Source: Mesorhizobium sp. (lineage in GTDB: Bacteria; Pseudomonadota; Alphaproteobacteria; Rhizobiales; Rhizobiaceae). From it: a stretch of DNA of 64,000 nucleotides. Positions 7,843 through 16,920 of this stretch are shown here, piece by piece. The DNA lies in the NCBI RefSeq assembly GCF_005063415.1, contig NZ_SUEG01000002.1:45317-109316 (forward strand), read 5' to 3'. The position numbers and the translations under genes were made by a program. Below the pieces are notes generated by a model. The model did no database searches, was not told where the DNA came from, and saw only the letters and a list, made by a program, of their open reading frames with translations. How positions within the stretch are numbered: the first letter of the stretch is position 1; each line of letters starts with the position of its first letter.

Positions 7843-9450
7843 TCACGCAGTGGCGATCCACCAGCGTTCGGCCATCTTCAATCCATCATTCTCCCAGTTC
7901 GGCGCCACTTCGCCATGTGCGAGCTTATTGGATTTGGCGCTGACGAAATTGTTGAAGACCAGCACGATGCTGCCGCCATCATCATGCGTCAGTTGCTGCA
8001 TCTCGGCATACATTGCCGCCCGCTTGGCCTCGTCCGTCTCGGCGCGCGCCTGGACAAGCAACTCGTTGAAGCGGGGATTCTTCCAGAACGACTCGTTCCA
8101 GCTGGAGTCCGCGGCGAAGGCTTGCGTGAACATCCAGTCCGCCGTCGCGCGACCGCTCCAATAGGAAGCGCACCAAGGTTTCTTGAGCCAGACATTGTCC
8201 CAATAGGCGTCCTCGGCCTCACGCACGACGTTTACGTCGATGCCGCACTGGGCTGCCGTCTCGCGGATGAGCGCAGCCGCGTCCACAGCGCCTGCAAAAG
8301 CGGCATCGGCGACCGAGAGGTCCACCTTCAGTTTTTCCATCCCGGCCTTTTTCAGATAATGCTTGGCTTTCTCCGAATCGAAACTGTGTTGCGGCTGCGG
8401 GTTCGTGGCGAATTTGATCGCCGGCGCGATCGGGTTGTCGTTGGCCACAGTGGCGTGGCCGAGAAAGATCTTGTCGACGATCTCCTGACGGTTGATCGCC
8501 CACTTTAAAGCCATTCGGACATCCGGATTATCGAACGGCGCCACCGTGACATTCATCGGCAAGGTATAGTGGCCATAGCCGGTGACCTCGACGATCTCCA
8601 CCTTCGGATTGCGTTTCAACATGCCGAGGGTCTTGAGGTCGGCGCGGCCAATATAGTCCACCTCCCCTGTCGATAACGCGGCCATGCGAGCGGCGAGATC
8701 GGTGATGGCGATGAACTCCACCTCATCGAGATAGGGTTTGCCGTTCTTGAAGTAGTTCGGATTGCGCTTGAGTTTGGCCGAAACTCCGGGCTGGAAATTC
8801 TCAAGCACGAAAGCGCCGGTGCGAACGCCCGATCCCCAATCCGCCTTGCCGTCCTTGGCCGGCATGATGACCAGATGGTAGTCACTCATGATGTAGGGGA
8901 AATCGGCGTTGCCGCTTTTCAGCGTGAAGACAACCGATTCGGGGCCATCCGCCTTGATGCTCGCCACGGGCTCAAGCAGCGGCTTCGCTGCCGATTTGGT
9001 TTCGTCGCCCATATGATAGCGCAGCGAAGTCACGACGTCGTCCGCCGTCACATTCTTGCCGTTGTGGAAGGTTGCGCCCTTGCGCAGCTTGAAGACCCAG
9101 GTTTTGGCGCCATCGGACGATTCAAAGCTCTCGGCAAGGTCCGGTTGGACGTTGCCCTTCGCGTCGACCTCGGTGAGGCTGTTGGACATCGAGCCCGAGA
9201 ACGCTGTCTGTGTGAAGGTGTCCGGGTAGCCGGCCGGATCGATCGAATCCGTCGTTGCGCCATGTGCCATGCCGAGCTTGGCGAAGCCGCCCTGCAGCGG
9301 TTCGGCCCGGGCCGTGCTGACGAAGAGCTTGTCTGCAGCGGTGACCGTCAGCCCAGCGGCCAGCCCAAGATGAATGAAGTCGCGACGAGAAATCTTGCCG
9401 CGGCCAATCAGGCTTTGAGCGATACCAAGCTTGTATTCAGATTCTGACAT
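7843..9450 (-). CDS. ABC transporter substrate-binding protein, peptide/nickel/opine family (SBP_bac_5), Tat-type signal
   Basis: 535 residues from ATG 9450, which has a clear GGGAGAG ribosome site six bases upstream; a GTG 42 bp further up is a weaker alternative. The N-terminus holds SRRDFIHLGLAAGLTV, a twin-arginine-type signal, ending near STARAEP. The body is the SBP_bac_5 fold: DPAGYPDTFTQTAFSGS, NLTVDL-type repeats such as TWVFKLRKGATFHNGK and LKWAINRQEIVDKI. It delivers an oligopeptide-like or opine-like ligand to the downstream permeases. It is the first gene of the transporter operon, and the Rieske and amidohydrolase genes lie just upstream on the same strand. Confidence 0.9.
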   Translation of the reverse strand: MSESEYKLGIAQSLIGRGKISRRDFIHLGLAAGLTVTAADKLFVSTARAEPLQGGFAKLGMAHGATTDSIDPAGYPDTFTQTAFSGSMSNSLTEVDAKGNVQPDLAESFESSDGAKTWVFKLRKGATFHNGKNVTADDVVTSLRYHMGDETKSAAKPLLEPVASIKADGPESVVFTLKSGNADFPYIMSDYHLVIMPAKDGKADWGSGVRTGAFVLENFQPGVSAKLKRNPNYFKNGKPYLDEVEFIAITDLAARMAALSTGEVDYIGRADLKTLGMLKRNPKVEIVEVTGYGHYTLPMNVTVAPFDNPDVRMALKWAINRQEIVDKIFLGHATVANDNPIAPAIKFATNPQPQHSFDSEKAKHYLKKAGMEKLKVDLSVADAAFAGAVDAAALIRETAAQCGIDVNVVREAEDAYWDNVWLKKPWCASYWSGRATADWMFTQAFAADSSWNESFWKNPRFNELLVQARAETDEAKRAAMYAEMQQLTHDDGGSIVLVFNNFVSAKSNKLAHGEVAPNWENDGLKMAERWWIATA

Positions 9451-9563
9451 TTGACTCTCCCATTGCGGATTTTCCGCGTTATTGTTCGTCACGCACCCTG
9501 TGAAGAAATCTGCTCGTTAGCCGCGATCACCCCTTCTTCTAACTGCTCAAATCCGCACCTCGA

Positions 9564-9917
9564 TCAGGCTGTCACATAGATGCTGCCCGCCTCGACGGTG
9601 ACTGGAAATGTGCGCGCGCGAACGGAGGGATCGACCAGGGCCGCGCCTGATTTGATGTCGAATTCCCAGCCATGCCAGGCGCAGCGCACGATCTCGTTTT
9701 CGCGGTGATAGATGAATTGCGCCTCTTCGACCGGTGCAGTTGTTCCGCATTGCGGCCCCTCGCAAAGCGGAGCGCCACGGTGCGGACAAACGTTCAGCAG
9801 AGCGTGGAATGAATCTCCGATGCGAAAAACCCCGACCGAAAGGCTGCGGATCTTGGCGATGAAGGGAGATCCGGTTTCGATCTCGTCGACGCGGCAGATG
9901 TATGTCTTCTCGGGCAT
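9564..9917 (-). CDS. Rieske [2Fe-2S] ferredoxin-like protein
   Basis: 117 residues containing one Rieske domain. The cluster ligands are visible as CPHRG and, further on, CAWHGWEFD. The small size is that of a stand-alone ferredoxin or the small component of a ring-hydroxylating or demethylating oxygenase, not of the oxygenase itself. It sits 12 bp from the amidohydrolase gene on the same strand, so the two are probably co-transcribed. A 359-residue flavin/2Fe-2S reductase at 12092 could supply electrons. No oxygenase alpha subunit is present in the window, so the final acceptor is unknown. Confidence 0.9.
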   Translation of the reverse strand: MPEKTYICRVDEIETGSPFIAKIRSLSVGVFRIGDSFHALLNVCPHRGAPLCEGPQCGTTAPVEEAQFIYHRENEIVRCAWHGWEFDIKSGAALVDPSVRARTFPVTVEAGSIYVTA

Positions 9918-9928
9918 CGTCTGCTTCC

Positions 9929-11062
9929 TCAGGCGGCATTCGCCGCTTGCGCGCGGGGGATGCGTTTGTAGACCTCCAGCGCGTTCAGCCCCATGATCTT
10001 GCTCTTCCAGGCAGGAGGGATTTGCAGCGTGTTGGCATCGTCATAGTCCCAATGCGGGTAGTCAGAGGCAAACATCAGCGTATTTTCGCCGTCCATTGCC
10101 TCGAGAGTGGACCAGAGATGCTGAATATTTGCGGGCTGCTCCAGCGGCTGCGTGGAAAAGCGGATGTTGCGCCGGCAATATTCGGACGGCAGCATCTTCA
10201 GCCATGGCGTCTCTTTGCGTAGGGCTTTGTAATCGGCGTCCAGGCGCCACAGTACCGACGGCACCCAGGCGACGCCGCACTCGATGACCACGAAGTAGAG
10301 GTCCGGCCATTTTTCGAAGACGCCATGCGCAATCATGCTTGCGACATGCGAAATCGCCGACATGTGCAGGATGGCATGGGTCTCCCAGAAGAACGTCGTT
10401 GGGGCCGGAGCAATTGCAGTCGAATTCACGCCGCCATGGCCGCCCAGATGTATGGCAAAGGGCAGCCCCACTTCGGCGCAAGCTTCATAGATCGGATGGT
10501 AAAACGGGTCGCCGTAGGGCTTGACGGAGCCTTGCGAGGCAAGAACCTGAACCATGCGCGGGTGATTGCCCAGGCGGCGTATCTCGGCGGCCGCGAGCTT
10601 CGGATCCTGTGGCGCGATGATGATCGAGCCCATGAAGCGGTCGTCCTTCGGCAGCCACTGGTCGATCTGGTAGTCATTATAGGCGCTGACGAGCGCGCTG
10701 GCATAATAGGGATTGGCGAGGGTGGAAGCCTCGATCGGCTCATCGCCGGTAAGGATCGCCACATCGACCTTGTACTTGTCGAGGTGCTTCTCTTTCATGA
10801 TGAGATAGTTGTCGGCTTCCGTTTTCGGACGGACGTCCTTGCGGGAGAAGTCCTGCGGATGAAACCAGGGACGATGGCCATGCGGGAAGGCGCCAACGGG
10901 ACCTGTCTTCTCGCCTTCAACGAACATGTCCTTCCATAGGCCGGAAAGGTAAGGCTCCAATACGGTCGCGCTTGACCAGTAATTGTGACAATCGCAGTCG
11001 ACTATGAACACGTTGCTCAGCTCCGTAGCTTCAGCCTGGTCGATGCTGCCGGCCGATTTCAC
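9929..11062 (-). CDS. Amidohydrolase-family (ACMSD-like) metal-dependent hydrolase or decarboxylase
   Basis: About 377 residues from GTG 11062; the frame is open back to 11170, inside the divergent LysR gene, and another GTG lies at 11011, so the start is uncertain. The TIM-barrel metal-binding motif reads FIVDCDCHNYW near the N-terminus, with AIHLGGHGG, HVASMIAHGVFEKWPDL and FASDYPHWD further on, the pattern of the amidohydrolase-2 family. Members hydrolyse or decarboxylate small aromatic or heterocyclic acids. With the Rieske protein and the transporter it suggests degradation of an imported nitrogenous or aromatic compound. The substrate cannot be named. Confidence 0.85.
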   Translation of the reverse strand: MKSAGSIDQAEATELSNVFIVDCDCHNYWSSATVLEPYLSGLWKDMFVEGEKTGPVGAFPHGHRPWFHPQDFSRKDVRPKTEADNYLIMKEKHLDKYKVDVAILTGDEPIEASTLANPYYASALVSAYNDYQIDQWLPKDDRFMGSIIIAPQDPKLAAAEIRRLGNHPRMVQVLASQGSVKPYGDPFYHPIYEACAEVGLPFAIHLGGHGGVNSTAIAPAPTTFFWETHAILHMSAISHVASMIAHGVFEKWPDLYFVVIECGVAWVPSVLWRLDADYKALRKETPWLKMLPSEYCRRNIRFSTQPLEQPANIQHLWSTLEAMDGENTLMFASDYPHWDYDDANTLQIPPAWKSKIMGLNALEVYKRIPRAQAANAA

Positions 11063-11145
11063 CGAGTGCAGCTTCCGCCTTGAGTATTGTTTGATCAAGC
11101 TTATGATCCTGCGCAATATGATCGACTTTTTCGATCGGAGGTCAC
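11063..11145. promoter_or_regulatory. Divergent control region between amidohydrolase and LysR genes
   Basis: A short AT-richer stretch between the two divergent starts. It contains the perfect palindrome TTGATCAA (11091-11098) and repeated ATGATC half-sites near 11103 and 11119, as expected for a LysR regulator acting on its neighbour. A GGAGG ribosome site for the LysR gene lies at 11137-11141. Confidence 0.45.
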
Positions 11146-12003
11146 GTGCAGCTAGATCACATCGAAACATTTCTCGACATCATCGAGTCGCGAAACTTCA
11201 ACCGTACCGCCGACCGGTTGGGACTGACGCAGTCGACGATCAGCACCCGCATCAAGAATCTGGAGAGCGCGATCGGGTCCGAGCTCTTCCAGCGCGGGCG
11301 TGCCGGTGCTGAGCCGACAGCCGCGGGGCGGCGGTTCGAAGCCTATGCCAGATCCCTGCTGTCGACCTGGTCGCAAGCTCGACACGACGTGCGAGCGTTC
11401 AACCGTTTCGAGGGCACCTTGCGCATCGCCGCACAGGTGGGCATGACCCGCTCGGTCCTGCCCGGATGGGTCGAGACACTATGCCAGGCCCTTCCAAAGT
11501 CCTCGATCCATGTCGAGTCGGACTATTCGAACCAGATGGTCAGCGACCTAAGCATGGGAAATCTGGATATCGCCGTGCTTTATGCGCCTCGCTACCTGCC
11601 TGAGATCGCCTACGAACATCTGATGGTCGAAGAATATGTGATGGTTTCGACGGCTGCCAGAACGCTGTCCGACGTCGACCCTGAAACTTATATTCGCCCG
11701 GGCTACACAGCCGTGCTGGAAAAGACGCACGCAGAGCTGCTGGCCGAGCTGGCGATCTGCCGGCTTTCGACGGGATCGGAAACTCTGGCCGAGATCATGC
11801 TGCGGCGAACGGGCGGCACCTGCTACATGCGCAGCGACGATGCGCGCAGGTTCACTGCCGAGCTTCCATCGTTCCTCGTCGAGGGAGCGCCTACGCTGCA
11901 CCAGCCAGTCCACACCGCGATACTCGCGCGCCGCAAACACGAACCCATCATTCGCAAAGGCATCCGAGCTCTCCAGGTCGCTGTAATGTCACTGGAAGTT
12001 TAA
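11146..12003 (+). CDS. LysR-family transcriptional regulator
   Basis: 285 residues starting at GTG with GGAGG five bases upstream. The N-terminal winged helix-turn-helix is textbook: MQLDHIETFLDIIESRNF, then RTADRLGLTQSTISTRIKNLE. A substrate-binding-like effector domain follows from about residue 90. It is divergent from the amidohydrolase-Rieske-transporter cluster and probably activates it in response to the imported compound. The reductase gene follows about 90 bp downstream on the same strand. Confidence 0.92.
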   Translation: MQLDHIETFLDIIESRNFNRTADRLGLTQSTISTRIKNLESAIGSELFQRGRAGAEPTAAGRRFEAYARSLLSTWSQARHDVRAFNRFEGTLRIAAQVGMTRSVLPGWVETLCQALPKSSIHVESDYSNQMVSDLSMGNLDIAVLYAPRYLPEIAYEHLMVEEYVMVSTAARTLSDVDPETYIRPGYTAVLEKTHAELLAELAICRLSTGSETLAEIMLRRTGGTCYMRSDDARRFTAELPSFLVEGAPTLHQPVHTAILARRKHEPIIRKGIRALQVAVMSLEV

Positions 12004-12091
12004 TCGAAATTGCCGATCATAAAGGTAGGATTGCGCGGCTGTTCAGCGGGTTTTGAAATGGCATCTTGGCTCGACTTCAAACCCGAGTTGA

Positions 12092-13171
12092 ATGATGAAT
12101 GCACACGCGGCCTTAGGAGCCCCCGGCTTCGCCCCAACCAAGCGTCACCGGCAGTGGGCACAGACCACCCCGCAGCTTGTGCTCTGCCGGCGCGTGATCG
12201 ACGAAACGCATGATGTGAAAACATTCGTTCTCACACCCGCTTCAGATCGGATGTTCTGCTTCAGCGCTGGCCAGTATGTTGTTGTGCACCTGAGGATCGA
12301 AGGTGCCGCGGTGACGCGCTCCTACTCTGTTTCGTCACCGCCGACGCGACCACTCGACCTGCAGATTACCGTGAAACGGACGCCGGGCGGGCTCGTTTCG
12401 AATTGGCTCCATAACAATTTGAAGCCGGGCGATGGGATCGAGATCGAAGGGCCGCTCGGCTCGTTCAATCTCGACGATCTGCCGCATGGCAAGTCCCTTT
12501 TCCTTTCGGGTGGCAGCGGGATAACGCCCGTCATGTCTATGCTGCGCGCACTTACCGACCGCGCAGCCGACCAGGATATCCGCTTCATTCACAGTGCTAG
12601 AACGCCGGACGACATCATCTTTCGGTTAGAACTGGACGCACTTGCCGCTCGCTTTCCCAATGTTCATGTGACTTGCATTTGCAGTCAGGAGGACCCGGCC
12701 TGGACGGGTCCAACCGGGCGAATTAATAGTGAGATGCTCCTGACCTTGGTTCCCGATCTTCACAGCCGCACGGTTTTTGCCTGTGGGCCGGAACCCTACA
12801 TGAAGGCGGCGCGCGGCTGCCTCGACGCAATCGGCCTCGCCCCTTCACAGTATCATGAGGAGAGCTTCGGAGGCGGCAACAGCTCGCGTTCGCTATCGGA
12901 TTCAAAGATTTCGTCTTCGGTCCGCTTCGCGCGTTCCGGCACTGCGCATGACTGCGCGACCGGAGAGACCCTGCTCGAAGCGGCGCGCCAATGTGGCGTC
13001 TACGTCCCCACCGCTTGCCAGCAGGGAGTTTGCGGTACGTGCCGGATCGCCAAGCTGTCCGGCGAAGTCCTCATGGAGGACCTGGGCGGGCTGACATCGG
13101 AAGACAAATCGGCAGGCTACGTCCTGGCGTGCTGCAGCCGCCCGCAAGGCGACGTTTTGCTTGATCTGTAA
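12092..13171 (+). CDS. Ferredoxin/flavin-type NAD(P)H oxidoreductase with C-terminal 2Fe-2S domain
   Basis: 359 residues. Residues about 30-130 are an FAD-binding beta-barrel with RSYSVSSPP. Residues about 135-250 form the NAD(P) domain with SGGSGITPVMSML and FACGPEPYM. The last 85 residues are a plant-type ferredoxin with C-x4-C-x2-C (TACQQGVCGTC) and a final Cys in VLACCS. This is the reductase layout of two-component Rieske oxygenases (GbcB or vanillate demethylase reductase-like in overall type). It would pass electrons from NAD(P)H to the Rieske protein at 9564, or to an oxygenase encoded elsewhere. Confidence 0.9.
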   Translation: MMNAHAALGAPGFAPTKRHRQWAQTTPQLVLCRRVIDETHDVKTFVLTPASDRMFCFSAGQYVVVHLRIEGAAVTRSYSVSSPPTRPLDLQITVKRTPGGLVSNWLHNNLKPGDGIEIEGPLGSFNLDDLPHGKSLFLSGGSGITPVMSMLRALTDRAADQDIRFIHSARTPDDIIFRLELDALAARFPNVHVTCICSQEDPAWTGPTGRINSEMLLTLVPDLHSRTVFACGPEPYMKAARGCLDAIGLAPSQYHEESFGGGNSSRSLSDSKISSSVRFARSGTAHDCATGETLLEAARQCGVYVPTACQQGVCGTCRIAKLSGEVLMEDLGGLTSEDKSAGYVLACCSRPQGDVLLDL

Positions 13172-13452
13172 CTGTCACATATCGCATCGCGGGACAAATC
13201 GGATCAGCCTTTGCGTTGCACAAGCAAGCCGCACTGCTGCGCCGCAAGTGATTGGCATTTCGGAGCATGTTGTCCGGCCTTACCCGGAGACTTGACCGCC
13301 CCCGAACACTCTAAGTTAGAGGCAGTCACCTCATTCAAACACACGAGGACAGTAGGCCAACCCGCCCTTAGGGTAAGGGGTCGTTCTGTCGATTCTATCC
13401 GGGAGATACTATTGTCAGTCTTGCGGAAACGGAAGCAAACTTGCGATCCTCC

Positions 13453-14157
13453 ATGCAGACACTATTGCAGTTCATGTGCTCTCATCCCATAGGGGGGACG
13501 TTGTCGAAGAATGAGTGGGGGAACAACAATTTTCTCGGTGTTACCGCAAAAATCTATAAACCCCATTCGGTGATATGCCGCCAGGAGGACGACAACAGTG
13601 AGATATTCATTGTAAAATCGGGCTGGGCCATACTTTATCACGCACTGCCGGACGGAGAGCGGCAGATCATAGACACTCCCCTCAAGGGGGATGTCGTCGG
13701 TTTCCGTGGCTTGAACGGACCCCGCCTTGCGTCGCTGGCGTCCATAACCGAACTCGCTGTTTATGAAATTTCCAGTAAGGAACTGGACGCGGCCATCCTG
13801 TCGGAAGGCCGAATGGGAAAGAAGATCGCCCGCTCCCTAGGGCGCCTGAACGCCATCCTTGCCGAACATCTCATGGATACCGGGCGGCGGAACGCGATGA
13901 GGCGCACCGCCCATTTCCTGCTCGAGTTGGAGGAGAGGCTCTCCATGGTTGGGCTGTCGGCCCATGGAAGATATGCGTGTCCCCTTGCCCAGCATGAACT
14001 AGCCGACATCCTCGGAATTACCGCGGTTCACGTCAACCGAACGTTAAGGGAGCTCCGCAAGGCCGATCTCGTCTCTTTCAAGTCAGGCCATGTAGAAGTG
14101 ATCAACCGCAAGAAGCTGGTCGAAATGGCCGGATTCGATGGCGAGTATCTCAGGTAG
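13453..14157 (+). CDS. Crp/Fnr-family transcriptional regulator
   Basis: 234 residues from ATG 13453; a TTG 12 bp earlier is the alternative. The N-terminal cyclic-nucleotide-binding-like beta roll contains ICRQEDDNSEIFIVKSGWAIL and GERQIIDTPLKGDVVGF. The C-terminal winged helix has HELADILGITAVHVNRTLRELRKADLVSF. No FNR-type cysteine cluster is present near the N-terminus. The preceding 280 bp hold no gene. Its targets are unknown; the LuxR genes that follow suggest a small regulatory island. Confidence 0.9.
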   Translation: MQTLLQFMCSHPIGGTLSKNEWGNNNFLGVTAKIYKPHSVICRQEDDNSEIFIVKSGWAILYHALPDGERQIIDTPLKGDVVGFRGLNGPRLASLASITELAVYEISSKELDAAILSEGRMGKKIARSLGRLNAILAEHLMDTGRRNAMRRTAHFLLELEERLSMVGLSAHGRYACPLAQHELADILGITAVHVNRTLRELRKADLVSFKSGHVEVINRKKLVEMAGFDGEYLR

Positions 14158-14730
14158 TGGCTATCTCTCTTCAAGGCAGCGCATGGACCATCAATCCCCT
14201 GAAAAACGATCGTTCGCCGTCGCCGGAGCAGGTCCAGAAGACATTTTCGGGGGGCTGGTCCTTGGCGGGTGCGCGGGACAATTTGGCGGGGCTTCGTATC
14301 TCGAGGACAGCCGCATCCGGCTCGAGGCAGTCGAAGGTTGGGCCGAGCGGAACGCAACCCCGTTCGTGCTGAGCAAAGTGCGTCACAGCGAGATCATCAT
14401 TGCCCGACGGTAACACGGCGCGCCGAGACGGCGTGCTGCTGTGCCCAGACCATGTCAACGGCTACCTGAATCGCCGGAGGCACCAGCATGGCATCGGTTC
14501 CCCTGAAAATTACGAAAAAAGCAATCTATGTTAGAGACTGCTTATGGATAAATCTTACACTTACCCAAGCTGGGTCTCGCTGGGGGTCAAGGAGCTGCAA
14601 ACGACTCAAATGGGGTAATCGAGCCTCGACCTTTCACAAGGCGGAGTACCAAACTTTTCAACGCCAGAGAATGCGGAAAACTATCTCGGCCGGCGCCAGG
14701 CGGCTTGTGCGGGAAAGAGCGGGTATTGAT
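14158..14730. other. Region without a firmly supported gene (possible longer LuxR N-terminus)
   Basis: The frame of the next LuxR gene is open back to an ATG at 14488, but residues encoded before 14731 resemble no receiver domain. Overlapping short frames at 14138-14413 on the plus strand and 14171-14458 on the minus strand have no recognisable features. Confidence 0.4.
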
Positions 14731-15489
14731 ATGGATTCCACAGAAGGACTGCATACTTACACTTCGGCCAATCGGTCCGGAGTCCCTTCGGGCGGAACGG
14801 AAATCGTCCACGGGCCGACAGGCAGGGAATGCCTCCTCATCCTGGACGGAAGGGCTCTAGACCGCGAGTGTCTCGCATCGGCTCTCGTGGAGCACGAACT
14901 CGGGATGGATGTCGCTGCCTTGGGTTCCGTTACGGAATGGCGCGTCAGAAAGAGCTCGGCCCCTCCCCTTGCAGCCATACTCTTCAACCCTGGCAGTCGG
15001 AAGGTCACCGATCGTGGCATTGCTGACGAAATCAGGCATATCTCGTGCGAGTTCAAGTCAGTCCCTGTGGTCGTCCTGGCCGACACCGAAGACCTCGCCC
15101 AGATACTGACCGCTCTCGAATGCGGTGCACGCGGCTACATTCCGACCTCTGTTGGAATCGATGTCTGTGTCGAGGCTATCAACCTTGCGGCGGCGGGAGG
15201 CACCTTCGTGCCGGCGAGCAGTGTCCTTGCTGTGCGGCACCTGATAAATTCGGGCAGCCGCGACACGCAGCCCTTGGCGGGCATGTTCACGCTTAGGCAG
15301 GCCGAGATTGCGCAAGCGCTCCGGCGTGGCAAGGCGAACAAGGTGATCGCCTACGAACTGAATTTGCGCGAAAGCACGGTGAAGGTCCACATCCGCAATA
15401 TCATGAAGAAGCTAAAGGCGACCAACCGCACGGAAGTCGCCTACAAGGTAAACGATCTTATCGCAGAAGGAACTCTGGCCGAGGAGTGA
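14731..15489 (+). CDS. LuxR-type regulator with degenerate receiver domain
   Basis: 252 residues from the ATG at 14731. The N-terminal half looks like a response-regulator receiver (ECLLILDGRALDRECLASAL ... VPVVVLADTEDLAQILTALECGARGYI), but the position of the phospho-accepting aspartate reads ILFNPGS, with Asn. The C-terminal LuxR helix-turn-helix is FTLRQAEIAQALRRGKANKVIAYEL followed by ESTVKVHIRNIMKKLKATNRTEV. It likely binds DNA independently of phosphorylation. A related gene at 15950 on the opposite strand makes a convergent pair. Confidence 0.85.
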   Translation: MDSTEGLHTYTSANRSGVPSGGTEIVHGPTGRECLLILDGRALDRECLASALVEHELGMDVAALGSVTEWRVRKSSAPPLAAILFNPGSRKVTDRGIADEIRHISCEFKSVPVVVLADTEDLAQILTALECGARGYIPTSVGIDVCVEAINLAAAGGTFVPASSVLAVRHLINSGSRDTQPLAGMFTLRQAEIAQALRRGKANKVIAYELNLRESTVKVHIRNIMKKLKATNRTEVAYKVNDLIAEGTLAEE

Positions 15490-15539
15490 GCCGAAGCCCG
15501 CTTTGGTGATCCCGCGGCTGCATCGACTGATCGGCCAAT

Positions 15540-15575
15540 CAATTACATCCTTATCATCAATTACATCCTTATCAA
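15540..15575. repeat. 18-bp tandem direct repeat, two copies
   Basis: CAATTACATCCTTATCAT is followed directly by a second copy differing only at its final base. It lies between the 3' ends of the LuxR gene and the small minus-strand gene, in AT-rich sequence. No function is evident. Confidence 0.7.
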
Positions 15576-15613
15576 GTGTATATTGTGAAAGGCGGATCGG
15601 CGGTTTAATTCTG

Positions 15614-15883
15614 CTACTGAGCTGGCTCGGGGAAGGTGTGTCTTCCTACCCATCTTATGGCTTCCTCGATCGAATCGAAATTCTTGTGCTGCCCGCTCAG
15701 CAGCCCGAACCCACTTTCGAGAAACCATTTGCCTTTCGTGGAGTAGGCTTCCTCGTCGATCTGGGTAAGGACCGCCACCAATTGGTCGCGTTTCCACACC
15801 AGGAGCCCGGATTCTCCGCCTTCAACCGTTCCGATGCGGGCTTCGCTGAACGACAATCCAGAGACAGTTTTTGTTTGGCCCAT
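15614..15883 (-). CDS. Small hypothetical protein (89 aa)
   Basis: Not a protein I recognise. It is supported by a strong ribosome site (AGGGGG eight bases before the ATG), normal codon use and isolation from other frames. The 89-residue product has no signal peptide or membrane segment. It reads as a compact alpha/beta domain (SGLLVWKRDQLVAVLTQID ... DSIEEAIRWVGRH), with a predicted helix at the C-terminus. It lies downstream of the minus-strand LuxR gene at 15950 with about 65 bp between them, so the two may be co-transcribed. Confidence 0.65.
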   Translation of the reverse strand: MGQTKTVSGLSFSEARIGTVEGGESGLLVWKRDQLVAVLTQIDEEAYSTKGKWFLESGFGLLSGQHKNFDSIEEAIRWVGRHTFPEPAQ

Positions 15884-15949
15884 TTTGATTCCCCCTCGAA
15901 TTCTAAATGGCAGTAAAACTCCGTTGCCAGAACGAAGATCTGTCGCAGG

Positions 15950-16780
15950 TCATGTAGGAGGATGATTGTCGAAAACGAGGTATCCATTTTTTTCTTCAAG
16001 TAGATCATGCCGATGGTGAGACCGCTGAGGTACCACCGTATCGTCCCTCGACGCGCCGTTGCCAGAGGCTGGAGTAAGCATACCATGATTCATCGCCCAA
16101 ACTGCAGCCTGTGTTCGGTTGCGGACCCGAATCTTTCGAAGTATGGCTTTGACGTGTACCTTCACCGTAGCTTCGGCAATGTTAATTTCGCGCGCGATGG
16201 CTTTGTTTGACTCCCCTTCGATCAAACGGCGCAGAATACAGTTCTCGCGATTCGACAAAATTACCTTTTCTTGATCGTCACTCTCCACTTTATCTTCCAC
16301 CTTTGGTAACTCGTCAGCTATCGGTTCAGCTACCCGTTCCTCTTTCGAACCTTGCCTTATATCTTGAATTACCATCGAAGTTTCCGCAGGTAATACCGTT
16401 TGCCCCAGCATAACCAATTCGAGAGCCTTGATGAAGGTGTCGTGAGCAGCGATCTTTGTCAGATACCCATCAGCCCCCGCACGAAAAGCTGAAACTATCT
16501 CGGTCGATCGACAGTGATCGGCTAGCGCGACCACATGGCTGGTCGGATAGATCGCTTTAAATTCTGCAATTTGTGCGAGTTCAGCATCCGCATCAGTACC
16601 GCCGACATCTATGATGAGCAAGATGCACCGGTGCTTCGGTAGCGGCTTCTGCAGAAGATCGCGAACACAAGCCGCGGAGAAAAGAACACGAAAATCTGCC
16701 GCATTCAGGATTCGACTAAGCCCTTCTCGAATTAACTCGCTCGGCCCGACAAGGACGGTCATGAAAGATTGTCTTGTCAT
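15950..16780 (-). CDS. LuxR-type response regulator
   Basis: 276 residues from ATG 16780, with GAGAGAAG just upstream; a GTG one codon earlier is possible. The receiver half has VLVGPSELIREGLSRIL, the candidate phospho-aspartate in LLIIDVGG, and SAFRAGADGYLTKIA. The acidic pair normally near the start of a receiver is missing. The C-terminal HTH is SNRENCILRRLIEGESNKAIAREI, then EATVKVHVKAILRKIRVRNRTQA. A 45-residue polar tail follows the HTH, which is unusual. A linker rich in Glu and Asp joins the halves. Confidence 0.88.
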   Translation of the reverse strand: MTRQSFMTVLVGPSELIREGLSRILNAADFRVLFSAACVRDLLQKPLPKHRCILLIIDVGGTDADAELAQIAEFKAIYPTSHVVALADHCRSTEIVSAFRAGADGYLTKIAAHDTFIKALELVMLGQTVLPAETSMVIQDIRQGSKEERVAEPIADELPKVEDKVESDDQEKVILSNRENCILRRLIEGESNKAIAREINIAEATVKVHVKAILRKIRVRNRTQAAVWAMNHGMLTPASGNGASRDDTVVPQRSHHRHDLLEEKNGYLVFDNHPPT

Positions 16781-16920
16781 CACGCTTCTCTCTCGGCACG
16801 ATTGAGATACACGCGTCGAATAGATGTTCCACGCGCCAACCGCACAGTTTCTTTTTTAACGTTACGCCAGAAAAACCTTACACCAAAATACCCTCTTTAG
16901 GCGTAGGGCAGCATCATCGA

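Noticed and set aside
13211-13492. Plus-strand 93-codon frame before the Crp/Fnr gene
   Set aside because: It overlaps the regulator start in another frame, lacks a ribosome site and has no recognisable feature.
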